From assembly GCA_945869715.1 (NCBI GenBank), contig CAMBPP010000003.1:1-35032 (forward strand): a stretch of DNA of 35,032 nucleotides, given 5' to 3'. Positions 7,148 through 14,665 of this stretch are shown one piece after another. The notes beneath the pieces are model-generated. The model was given only the letters and a program-made list of their open reading frames with translations, was not told the DNA's origin and searched no databases. A program made the position numbers and the translations under genes. The stretch comes from Bifidobacterium breve. GTDB lineage: Bacteria > Actinomycetota > Acidimicrobiia > Acidimicrobiales > Ilumatobacteraceae. Within the stretch, counting starts at the first letter, position 1. Every line of letters starts with the position of its first letter.

Positions 7148-9105
7148 TGTCTGAAAATGCACCCCGCCGCCGCGAAGAGCCATGGTTGATGCGCACCTAT
7201 TCAGGGCACTCCACCGCAGCTGCTTCAAATGAGTTATACCGCACCAACTTGTCGAAAGGCCAAACTGGCCTCTCTATTGCCTTCGACCTTCCTACACAGA
7301 CCGGCTACGACCCCGACCATATTCTTGCTCGCGGGGAAGTAGGAAAAGTCGGCGTTCCAGTTGCCCACCTCGGCCACATGCGCACGTTGTTGACAGATAT
7401 TCCGCCTGGCCAAATGAATACTTCAATGACCATTAACGCAACAGCCGCATGGCTACTTGCGTTATACGTGGCAAATGCAGAAGAGCAAGGAACGCCTTCC
7501 ACTGCATTACGTGGAACAACTCAAAATGACATCGTGAAAGAATACTTGTCGCGCGGCACATACATCTTCCCGCCAGATGCTTCGAAGCGACTCATTGTCG
7601 ACATGGTTGCATGGTGTGCTCACAATGCTCCTAAATGGAACCCTATGAACGTTTGTAGTTACCACTTGCAAGAAGCAGGTGCTACTCCCGTTCAAGAAGT
7701 TGCTTTTTCATTAGCAACCGCAATTGACATTCTTGATGCCGTGAAAGCAAGTGGGCAAGTAAGCGACGAACAGTTTCCACAGGTTTTCGGGTCAATATCT
7801 TTTTTCGTGAACGCAGGCATTCGCTTCATTGAAGAAATGTGCAAGTTGCGAGCATTTACCGAGTTATGGGATCGCATCGGTCGTGAGCGTTACAACATCA
7901 CCGATGAAAAAGCACGTCGTTTCCGTTATGGCGTACAAGTGAACTCACTTGGTCTGACCGAAGCACAGCCCGAAAACAATGTGCAGCGCATTGTTTTAGA
8001 AATGCTTGCAGTCACCTTGTCGAAAAAAGCACGTGCGCGTTCTGTGCAACTTCCTGCTTGGAACGAAGCTCTTGGCCTTCCTCGCCCATGGGACCAGCAA
8101 TGGTCGTTACGGATGCAGCAAGTGCTTGCCTTTGAAACCGACTTGTTGGAGTATGCAGATATTTTTGATGGCTCCCATGTTGTCGAACAGCGCACCGACG
8201 AAATTCGCGATGCTGCATGGGTTGAGCTACAAGAGATACTCGAACTAGGCGGAGCCTTCGAAGCAATTGAAGACCTCAAAGGTCGCCTTGTGTCTTCCAT
8301 GGCCGACCGCACCCGTCGCATTGAAACGGGCGACCAAATTGTGGTGGGCATGAATGCCTTCACTGAAAGCGCCGACTCACCGCTTGGTGGCGATGGAAAT
8401 ATTTTGACCGTCAACCCCGCAGTTGAGGCCGAAACCATTAACGACACCAACGCTTGGCGAACCGCCCGCAATAACGGCGATGTGGAAAAAGCTTTGGCAG
8501 AACTGCGACGTGTGGCGGTGGAAGGCGACAACATCGTGCCTCCGTCAATTGCTCTTGCCAAAGCCGGTGGCACCACTGGTGAATGGGGCACCGCGCTACG
8601 CGACATCTTCGGTGAATACCGTGCTCCCACCGGAGTTGCAGCCGCTCTCGGGCGTCGTACACACGAACTTGCCGGCGTTGCAGCATTTGTGAAATCTATT
8701 CCTGGCGGCCCACCAAAGTTCCTTGTTGCAAAACCCGGGCTCGATGGTCACTCCAATGGTGCAGAACAAATTGCCGTTGCAGCGCGCGATGCCGGAATGG
8801 AAGTGGTGTACAGCGGCATTCGTCTGACACCAGCACAAATTGTGGCAAGTGCTCGCGATGAAGACCCCGATGTCATTGGCCTGTCCATTCTTTCTGGTTC
8901 ACATCTTTCACTCGTCAGTGACATTTTGGAGCTCATGAAAAAAGAGGGCCTCGACATTCCCGTTATTTTGGGTGGAATCATTCCGGAAGCCGACCGCGAC
9001 AACTTAAAGCGTCAAGGAATTGCTGCGGTCTACACACCAAAAGATTTCGACATCTCACGCATTATGAATGAGATTGCACATCTCGTTGCCGAACGACGTT
9101 CGTAA
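7147..9105 (+). CDS. ecm: B12-dependent ethylmalonyl-CoA mutase (MeaA/Ecm type)
   Basis: Ecm converts (2R)-ethylmalonyl-CoA to (2S)-methylsuccinyl-CoA using adenosylcobalamin. The 652-residue length and single-chain layout fit Ecm/MeaA better than methylmalonyl-CoA mutase large subunits, which are usually over 700 residues. The N-terminus RTYSGHSTAAASNELYRTNL, then LSIAFDLPTQTGYDPDHILA, NPMNVCSYHLQEAGA and LPRPWDQQWSLRMQQ, closely resemble my memory of Rhodobacter Ecm. The C-terminal cobalamin domain carries the DxHxxG ligand motif in LDGHSNGAEQI (Asp533, His535, Gly538) and GLSILSGSHL. The ATG overlaps a palindrome. Its neighbours are aat upstream and a convergent oxygenase-like gene with a two-base gap. 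No MeaB-type chaperone gene is in the window. Methylmalonyl- or isobutyryl-CoA mutase activity is a less likely alternative. Confidence 0.88.
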   Translation: MSENAPRRREEPWLMRTYSGHSTAAASNELYRTNLSKGQTGLSIAFDLPTQTGYDPDHILARGEVGKVGVPVAHLGHMRTLLTDIPPGQMNTSMTINATAAWLLALYVANAEEQGTPSTALRGTTQNDIVKEYLSRGTYIFPPDASKRLIVDMVAWCAHNAPKWNPMNVCSYHLQEAGATPVQEVAFSLATAIDILDAVKASGQVSDEQFPQVFGSISFFVNAGIRFIEEMCKLRAFTELWDRIGRERYNITDEKARRFRYGVQVNSLGLTEAQPENNVQRIVLEMLAVTLSKKARARSVQLPAWNEALGLPRPWDQQWSLRMQQVLAFETDLLEYADIFDGSHVVEQRTDEIRDAAWVELQEILELGGAFEAIEDLKGRLVSSMADRTRRIETGDQIVVGMNAFTESADSPLGGDGNILTVNPAVEAETINDTNAWRTARNNGDVEKALAELRRVAVEGDNIVPPSIALAKAGGTTGEWGTALRDIFGEYRAPTGVAAALGRRTHELAGVAAFVKSIPGGPPKFLVAKPGLDGHSNGAEQIAVAARDAGMEVVYSGIRLTPAQIVASARDEDPDVIGLSILSGSHLSLVSDILELMKKEGLDIPVILGGIIPEADRDNLKRQGIAAVYTPKDFDISRIMNEIAHLVAERRS

Positions 9106-9107
9106 GT

Positions 9108-9803
9108 TCATGCGCTTTCGCGAGTAATCCAGTTTTCGAAATGAGGGCTGCTTTCAAAACTCGTGATGAGTGCATAACGCGGTGTACTGGCATTGTGCAC
9201 CACTACGTGCCAAAGCCTTTGAGTGTCTACGACAAAACGAGTACCTTGCGACAAAGGTACTCGTCGTTCAGTGGAACGATCGGGTAACCCATCGGCATCG
9301 TTGTCCATGAGCAACATGTAACTGTTGGGGCTGTCAGTGAGTTCAAACCAACTGCGCACAACCCAACCTTCATTTTCTGGGTTCATGCGATTGTTGTCGT
9401 CGCGGTGAATAGAGCGCAATGCAGTTTCGTGATCTTGTGGCTCTAATTTAATAATGCGCACGCGCCCAAAATTTGCACCAACACCTGTGACGTAGTCGCA
9501 TAATGTGGGTGCTTTTGCTGCGTTGCTTGTGAAAATAGCGCCTTTGTCGGGCCGGCCTTTATCCCAAAACCCTCTGCAATCGAGTTCACCATCGGCAGAG
9601 GCAAGTGGTGCAAAGTTGGTGTCACCACCGCTCTTCCAATCTAAATATTCAAGAGATTCCCATTCAGCACTCGGCACAGAAAAATTTGCGGACTGAAGAA
9701 TGACAACGCCATCTTGCGCTAGCGATGGCACACGGTAGTGTGAACTCTGCAAAGGAATCTGTACCGACCAATGTTCTTGTGTTGGCCAAAATGTTGTTGC
9801 CAT
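9108..9803 (-). CDS. Putative 2-oxoglutarate/Fe(II)-dependent oxygenase, aspartyl hydroxylase-like
   Basis: I recognise this 231-residue protein only at fold level. The segment RSIHRDDNNRMNP gives an HxD pair (His133, Asp135), WHVVVHN offers a distal histidine (His199), and TPRYALITSF places an arginine (Arg209) ten residues later. This HxD...H...R order is that of 2OG/Fe(II) oxygenases such as aspartyl/asparaginyl beta-hydroxylases. There is no signal peptide or membrane segment. The start is ATG at 9803, six bases after TACACT, within the short gap after the LysM gene, so it has its own promoter. It converges with ecm (two-base gap). The substrate is unknown, and a cupin without oxygenase activity remains possible. 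Confidence 0.55.
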   Translation of the reverse strand: MATTFWPTQEHWSVQIPLQSSHYRVPSLAQDGVVILQSANFSVPSAEWESLEYLDWKSGGDTNFAPLASADGELDCRGFWDKGRPDKGAIFTSNAAKAPTLCDYVTGVGANFGRVRIIKLEPQDHETALRSIHRDDNNRMNPENEGWVVRSWFELTDSPNSYMLLMDNDADGLPDRSTERRVPLSQGTRFVVDTQRLWHVVVHNASTPRYALITSFESSPHFENWITRESA

Positions 9804-9809
9804 AACGAA

Positions 9810-9815
9810 AGTGTA
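9810..9815 (-). promoter_or_regulatory. Probable -10 hexamer (TACACT) for the oxygenase-like gene
   Basis: Minus-strand TACACT lies six bases before the ATG at 9803, in the gap after the LysM gene stop. Confidence 0.45.
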
Positions 9816-9820
9816 AAGCG

Positions 9821-10207
9821 TTAAGAGGTGCTCGTGGTGACTAGAGCGGTGCTAGTTGCCGAAGTACTTGTGACAGGTGCTACTCGAGCGATTGAACCTT
9901 GTGGTAAAAGGATTTCATCGCCAGCTGAAATCTTGTCGGGGTTATCTATGTTGTTCAATTCAATAATTGCTTCCATTTTAGCCGAGTACAACTGGGCAAT
10001 ACTGAAGAGCGATTCACCGCTTTTTACCACGTGCTTGAGCGGAACGGCAATAGTGGTAGTTGTCGTTGCTGCAACCGAACTCGTGGTGGTGGTGGTTGCC
10101 GCAGGACTACCATCTCCACCACCTAAGAGCGACGCCATCACCGCCGCCAATGAAAACGCCAGCGTCCCAATTGCAAGGCCCCACTGAAGTCGGCCGTGGA
10201 TGATCAT
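9821..10207 (-). CDS. Membrane-anchored LysM domain protein
   Basis: This 128-residue protein has one N-terminal transmembrane or signal-anchor segment (about residues 9-28), a Thr/Ser-rich low-complexity linker, a single LysM domain (about 57-103: KHVVKSGESLFSIAQLYSAKMEAIIELNN...ISAGDEILLP) and a second Thr/Ser-rich tail. LysM binds peptidoglycan glycan strands, so the protein probably sits at the cell wall. No catalytic domain is attached. The ATG at 10207 lies six bases after TAGCCT, which is embedded in the last codons of the polyprenyl synthase gene, so a separate leaderless transcript is likely. Confidence 0.88.
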   Translation of the reverse strand: MIIHGRLQWGLAIGTLAFSLAAVMASLLGGGDGSPAATTTTTSSVAATTTTTIAVPLKHVVKSGESLFSIAQLYSAKMEAIIELNNIDNPDKISAGDEILLPQGSIARVAPVTSTSATSTALVTTSTS

Positions 10208-10209
10208 TG

Positions 10210-11298
10210 CTAGAGGCTACGCCATGACACCAAGTGCGCTAGCGCTTTGAATTGCTCAATGGCTTCATTTCCCAGTGAGAGCCCCGACAAGTGACTGACC
10301 GACTCGGCAGTGAGTTGAGTGATGCGATCTTCCATAGTTTGCAATGCACCAGTTTGTTGAATGACTTCTTGAATTGCGGCAATGTCGCTTGCCGATATGC
10401 CAGGGCGCCCCACTTTGTTCAACACATCTACCTGCGCAGGTGTTGCCAGCTCGGTGGTGAGAGCCAACAGTGGCGTGGGTTTGCCTTCACGTAGGTCGTC
10501 CCCGGTAGGTTTTCCAGTGACCGACGATTCACCAAAGACTCCCAAAATGTCATCGCGCATTTGGAAAGCATCACCAAGGGGAAGCCCAATTGCCGAGAGT
10601 TGTTCTAAAACTCCAGCCGGCAAGGGGGCAGAGGTAACAAGAGCACCTAATTGCAGTGGCCGTTCAATGGTGTACTTGCCACTCTTGTAGCGGCATATTT
10701 GTTCAGCTTCGGCTTGCCTGCGCTCACGACGAGCAGATCCAACAATGTCAAGAAATTGTCCGATGTTGAGTTCAAGTCGCAACTCGCTCCACATGGCACG
10801 CGCTTCGCGAGAAGTATCGGCCATGAGGTCGTCGGCATATACATAGGTGAGGTCTCCAACAAGAAGTGCGACACCATCGCCATACCGAGTGGCATCGCCA
10901 TCGAGCGACTGCTCTTTGTGCAAAGCGCTGTGGCGTACGTGAGTTGTTTGTACTCCTCGGCGCGTTAATGAACCATCCATGATGTCGTCGTGGAAAAGTG
11001 CGAAAGCGTGCAAGAGTTCCAATGCTGCACCGGTGCGCACAATGCGTTCATCGCTTGGGTCGGCTCCTGTTGCAATACTTCCCCAATAACAAAATGCCGG
11101 TCGCAATCGCTTACCACCAGCAAGTACTAGCCCTCTCATTTCGCTGAAAGGAACAGCAAGAGTGGGGTTTACTTCAACCCAACGCGCTTCCTCGGCCGCC
11201 AAGAGTGTGGCTAAATAGTTTTCTACCCGAGCAGCGAGCTCAACAAGAAACGCTGGAGCACCAGGTTGCGATGATGGCAACCCATCAGGAAGTGGCAT
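10210..11298 (-). CDS. Trans-isoprenyl diphosphate synthase (FPP/GGPP synthase type)
   Basis: This enzyme of about 362 residues condenses isopentenyl diphosphate with allylic diphosphates to make C15-C20 or longer prenyl chains for quinones, carotenoids or cell-wall carriers. The first aspartate-rich motif is FHDDIMDGSLTRRG (Asp104, Asp105 and Asp108), and the second region is FQMRDDILGVFGESSVTGKP followed by GDDLREGK, typical of actinobacterial IdsA/GGPP synthases. ATG at 11298 is chosen because GGAG lies six bases before it; it overlaps the xseB stop by 14 bases. A TTG at 11313 is the alternative. The order xseA-xseB-prenyl synthase is common in bacteria and supports the call. Product chain length cannot be read from sequence alone. 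Confidence 0.92.
   Translation of the reverse strand: MPLPDGLPSSQPGAPAFLVELAARVENYLATLLAAEEARWVEVNPTLAVPFSEMRGLVLAGGKRLRPAFCYWGSIATGADPSDERIVRTGAALELLHAFALFHDDIMDGSLTRRGVQTTHVRHSALHKEQSLDGDATRYGDGVALLVGDLTYVYADDLMADTSREARAMWSELRLELNIGQFLDIVGSARRERRQAEAEQICRYKSGKYTIERPLQLGALVTSAPLPAGVLEQLSAIGLPLGDAFQMRDDILGVFGESSVTGKPTGDDLREGKPTPLLALTTELATPAQVDVLNKVGRPGISASDIAAIQEVIQQTGALQTMEDRITQLTAESVSHLSGLSLGNEAIEQFKALAHLVSWRSL
10214..10219 (-). promoter_or_regulatory. Probable -10 hexamer (TAGCCT) for the LysM gene
   Basis: TAGCCT lies in the Arg-Ser-Leu codons at the end of the polyprenyl synthase gene, six bases before the LysM ATG at 10207. Confidence 0.45.
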
Positions 11299-11518
11299 CG
11301 ATTTCTCCAACAACTTGTTCTACATGCAGACGTGCCGCACTAATTTTGCCCCGACACAAAGAAATGAGTGCAGCTGCCCGTTGTACTTTCGTAGCAAGTG
11401 CGTCGACATCAACCGAATCAGATTCCAAACTCTTCAAGATGGTTTCGAGTTCAGCAAGTGCCTCGCTGTAGGTCAACTCATCAACACCTAAATCGCCTTC
11501 TTGTGTTTTCTTTGCCAT
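11285..11518 (-). CDS. xseB: Exodeoxyribonuclease VII small subunit
   Basis: XseB is the small helical subunit that wraps XseA to form exonuclease VII, which degrades single-stranded DNA to oligonucleotides. The 77-residue protein contains the family segment TYSEALAELETILKSLES followed by a second amphipathic helix (DALATKVQRAAALISLCRGKI). It is translated from ATG at 11518 with a Shine-Dalgarno-like AGGGGA upstream, 18 bases after xseA, and overlaps the prenyl synthase start. Confidence 0.93.
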   Translation of the reverse strand: MAKKTQEGDLGVDELTYSEALAELETILKSLESDSVDVDALATKVQRAAALISLCRGKISAARLHVEQVVGEIDATS

Positions 11519-11536
11519 AGTGATTCCCCTTGCTAC

Positions 11537-12778
11537 TTATTTCACCGTACTCACAACGGTGCCATCGGAAAAAGTGGTGACAATGTCGTCACCCGAAACT
11601 GCATCGCCTGCTTTACGCAATGTAACGCCGGCTGTCGTACGCGTAATGCTCCACCCGCGAGCCATGGTATTGACCGGGTCAAGAAGCCGTACACGCTCTT
11701 CCAAATAATCAATTTGAGACTCACCCGTAGCTAACAACGAGAGAGGCCACGTGGTGAGCCGATTCGCACTGAGTGCCACATGGGTATGGGCACGTTCTAC
11801 TGCAGTAATTGCTTTTGTACGAATGGCGTTGCCCCGCTCATTCAAACGACTCTCGGCCAATGCCAATTGTTGTTGGGCAATAGCAGCAATGCCGCCCCAC
11901 ACGTCTTCAGTTTCTTCAACGAATTCGTTCACTAGTTCACATATGGCTGAAGCGCATGCCGTGGGAGTTTTATATGCGGCATAAGCAACTTCGTCGGCAA
12001 TGCTGTGGTCAATTTCGTGACCGATACCTGTAAATACAGGCAGCCCACACTGCGCAATGGCAACAGCAATTTCTTCCGCATCAAAACACGCCAAATCGGT
12101 GCGAGACCCTCCGCCGCGCATGAGCAAAATAACATCGAGATCGTCGCGGGAACCGAGAGCCCAAATAGCTTCAACAATCATGGGAATAGCTTCATCGCCT
12201 TGCACGCGCACGTTGGCAACTTTGATATCAAAACCAATGCCCGATTCTTCTAATTCGTGCATTGCATCGTGCCAAGCAGCTGAACCAACGCTGGTAATAA
12301 TGCCCAAGCGCAAAGGGGCCGCAGGCAATTCACGCTCCCGGTTTTCATCGTAGAGGCCACCAGCAATGAGGCGCTTCACAATTTCATCACGCGCAGCGGC
12401 AAGGTCTCCGAGGGTAAAACGAAGGTCAATGTCAGAAATTTTTAAACTGAATTTTCCGCTGCCGTCATAGACATCGGGAACTCCGAATACTTTTACTTTC
12501 ACACCATCTTGCAAGGTGAGACGATGCTGGCGTAGCAGTGGTTGTAAGCGACGAAGGTTATTTGCAAACAGGGAAACATGAATAGTTGCTGTTCCCTTGT
12601 CGTCACGTTCAACAAGTTGAAAATATGCATGCTGAGTACGGTTCGACCACGACTCAATTTCACCATGAACCCAAATGCCCGGTGTGAAGGTGCTCTTCAT
12701 GGCGTTGTTCACCTTGCCAATGAATTGCCGCACACCAAATGCTTCAGTAGTTGTTCCAAGGTCGAGTTCGTCGCTCAT
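11537..12778 (-). CDS. xseA: Exodeoxyribonuclease VII large subunit
   Basis: XseA is the catalytic subunit of exonuclease VII. The 413-residue protein begins with an OB-fold nucleic-acid-binding domain (IWVHGEIESWSNRTQHAYFQL...IHVSLF, about residues 36-72). The catalytic core has LRLGIITSVGSAAWHDAMHEL, VILLMRGGGSRTDLACFD and VFTGIGHEIDHSIADEVAYAAYKTPTA, the last containing the conserved GHExD. A coiled helical region and a C-terminal tail (ARGWSITRT) follow. Its ATG overlaps the stop of the ABC transporter gene by four bases (ATGA), implying translational coupling in an ABC exporter-xseA-xseB-prenyl synthase operon. Confidence 0.96.
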   Translation of the reverse strand: MSDELDLGTTTEAFGVRQFIGKVNNAMKSTFTPGIWVHGEIESWSNRTQHAYFQLVERDDKGTATIHVSLFANNLRRLQPLLRQHRLTLQDGVKVKVFGVPDVYDGSGKFSLKISDIDLRFTLGDLAAARDEIVKRLIAGGLYDENRERELPAAPLRLGIITSVGSAAWHDAMHELEESGIGFDIKVANVRVQGDEAIPMIVEAIWALGSRDDLDVILLMRGGGSRTDLACFDAEEIAVAIAQCGLPVFTGIGHEIDHSIADEVAYAAYKTPTACASAICELVNEFVEETEDVWGGIAAIAQQQLALAESRLNERGNAIRTKAITAVERAHTHVALSANRLTTWPLSLLATGESQIDYLEERVRLLDPVNTMARGWSITRTTAGVTLRKAGDAVSGDDIVTTFSDGTVVSTVK

Positions 12779-14631
12779 TGACCTAACTCACCCGCGTGCA
12801 CTTGTGCTGCATAGAGACCGTTGCGTTCCATTAATTCCTCGTGCGTTCCTTGTTCTACCAAATGACCAGCATCAAGCACCACGATGCGGTCGGCATGACG
12901 AACTGTAGACAAACGGTGTGCAATAACTAGTGCAGTGCGCCCGCGAAGCGCTTCCTCTAGTGCCACTTGCACTGCAGCTTCGTTTTCGTTGTCAAGGTGG
13001 CTTGTTGCTTCATCAAGAATCATGATGGCCGGGTCTTTTAAGAGCAACCGCGCAATGGCAAGACGCTGCTTCTCTCCACCCGACATGCGGTAACCGCGTT
13101 CTCCCACCAAAGTATTAAACCCTTCGGGAAGTGCAGAAATAGTGTCAAATATTTGCGCGCCTTCGCATGCTGCGCGAAGTTCATCATCAGTTGCATCGGG
13201 TTTTGCATAGCGCAAGTTTGCACCAATGCTTTCATGGAAGAGATGCGGGTCTTGAGACACCACTCCAATTGCATTTTGCACCGAGCGTTGCGTGAGATTT
13301 TTAACATCTTGTCCGTCGATAAGAATGGACCCGGCTGTTGCGTCGTACAAACGCGGTATGAGCGAAGCGAGCGTGCTTTTTCCGGCACCACTCACACCAA
13401 CGAGTGCAATAGTTTCGCCAGGCTGCACATGCAGGCTGATGTTTTGCAAAACATCAACATCGGGATCAACACCTTGCATTGCACCCGCCGCTTCTAACGA
13501 GGCAATAGAAACGGAACGACCAGGTGGGTAGCGGAAGGTGACGTTACGTAATTCAAGCTCACCACGGGCATTAACAAGATCAACTGCACCAGGCGCATCT
13601 TGAATAGAAACAGGAGCATCAAGCACTTCAAAAACTCGTTCAAAGCTGACGAATGCTGTCATCACTTCAATACGAGCATTTGTCAAACCAGTGAGTGGTT
13701 GGTAAATGCGTTGAACAAATGCGGCCATTGCTACAAGAGTTCCTGCGGTAATGCCGCCATCAACTACCAAATGCGCACCAACGCCGTAAATCGCTGCTGC
13801 ACCAACCGCGCCTACAAGACCGAGTGCCACGAAAAAGATACGCCCATACAAAGCAGAACGAATACCAATATCTCGTACTCGTACTGCTCGCCTCGAAAAC
13901 GCACCAACTTCTTCATTGTGTCGACCGAAGAGTTTCACTAGTAACGCACCCGACACATTGAAACGCTCTGTCATTTGCGTATTCATTTCAGCGTTCAAGC
14001 CCATTTGTTCACGCGCAATAGTTTGAAGTTTTGCTCCCACTCTTTTCGCCGGAATAATAAAGACTGGTAAAACAACAAGCGACAAAAGTGTGAGTCGCCA
14101 TTCGAGAGCAAGCATCGCAGCCAAAGTAGTAACGAGAACAACGACATTCGACACCACACTGCCCAACGTGCTGGTGACCGCGGTTTGCGCCCCAACAACG
14201 TCGTTGTTCAGCCGGCTAATGAGCGAGCCCGTTTGTGTGCGCGTAAAAAATGCGATGGGCATTTGCTGCACTTTGTCGAACAATGCGACGCGCAGGTCGT
14301 AAATAAGACCTTCACCAATACGTGAGGAATACCAGCGTTGCAAAATAGCCAACACTGCATCTGACAACGCCGCAGCCACAAGAAAGGCCGCCAAGATGGT
14401 GATCTGCCCTTTGTTCCTCTGAGGAATGGAATGGTCGAGAATTGCACGAAAAAGCAGCGGTGGGGCAAGCGCCATGAGCGCCGACACAAGAATCGACGTC
14501 AAAAAGCCGACAATGGCCCACTTGTACGGCCTGGCAAAAACCCACGCCCGTCGCAGCGCTTGCCGTTCGATTTTGGTTCCAGAAACCGCACCGGGGTCGC
14601 CTGGCAACATCATGTGAGGGTTCATGCGCAC
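12775..14631 (-). CDS. ABC exporter, fused membrane and ATPase domains (ABCB/MsbA-like)
   Basis: This 618-residue half-transporter is expected to work as a homodimer exporting a lipid, drug or peptide. A six-helix membrane domain covers about residues 35-330 (for example YKWAIVGFLTSILVSALMALAPPLLF). The ATPase domain has Walker A in VGVSGAGKSTLASLIPRLYD, signature RMSGGEKQRLAIARLLL, Walker B IMILDEATSHLD and the H-loop VIAHRLSTVRHADRI. The substrate cannot be inferred. The GTG at 14631 lies seven bases after TAGCCT; ATG at 14625 is an alternative two codons in. It is first in the operon with xseA and xseB and is divergent from the TAP-like lipoprotein. Confidence 0.94.
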   Translation of the reverse strand: MRMNPHMMLPGDPGAVSGTKIERQALRRAWVFARPYKWAIVGFLTSILVSALMALAPPLLFRAILDHSIPQRNKGQITILAAFLVAAALSDAVLAILQRWYSSRIGEGLIYDLRVALFDKVQQMPIAFFTRTQTGSLISRLNNDVVGAQTAVTSTLGSVVSNVVVLVTTLAAMLALEWRLTLLSLVVLPVFIIPAKRVGAKLQTIAREQMGLNAEMNTQMTERFNVSGALLVKLFGRHNEEVGAFSRRAVRVRDIGIRSALYGRIFFVALGLVGAVGAAAIYGVGAHLVVDGGITAGTLVAMAAFVQRIYQPLTGLTNARIEVMTAFVSFERVFEVLDAPVSIQDAPGAVDLVNARGELELRNVTFRYPPGRSVSIASLEAAGAMQGVDPDVDVLQNISLHVQPGETIALVGVSGAGKSTLASLIPRLYDATAGSILIDGQDVKNLTQRSVQNAIGVVSQDPHLFHESIGANLRYAKPDATDDELRAACEGAQIFDTISALPEGFNTLVGERGYRMSGGEKQRLAIARLLLKDPAIMILDEATSHLDNENEAAVQVALEEALRGRTALVIAHRLSTVRHADRIVVLDAGHLVEQGTHEELMERNGLYAAQVHAGELGQ

Positions 14632-14638
14632 GTAGATC

Positions 14639-14657
14639 AGGCTAGAGGTCGTAGCCT
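14639..14657. promoter_or_regulatory. Back-to-back TAGCCT promoters for the ABC exporter and TAP-like gene
   Basis: Minus-strand TAGCCT (14644-14639) lies seven bases before GTG 14631. Plus-strand TAGCCT (14652-14657) lies eight bases before ATG 14666. Two identical hexamers face apart with only seven bases between them. Confidence 0.5.
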
Positions 14658-14665
14658 ACGAACAT

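Noticed and set aside
7926..8630. Open frame of 234 codons on the minus strand opposite ecm
   Set aside because: Ser/Arg-rich composition without any motif; a shadow of the highly conserved mutase on the other strand.
10040..10125. Short tandem ACC/ACT-like repeats coding for threonine, also near 27360-27420
   Set aside because: They are codon runs of Thr-rich exported linkers, not CRISPR repeats or mobile-element ends.
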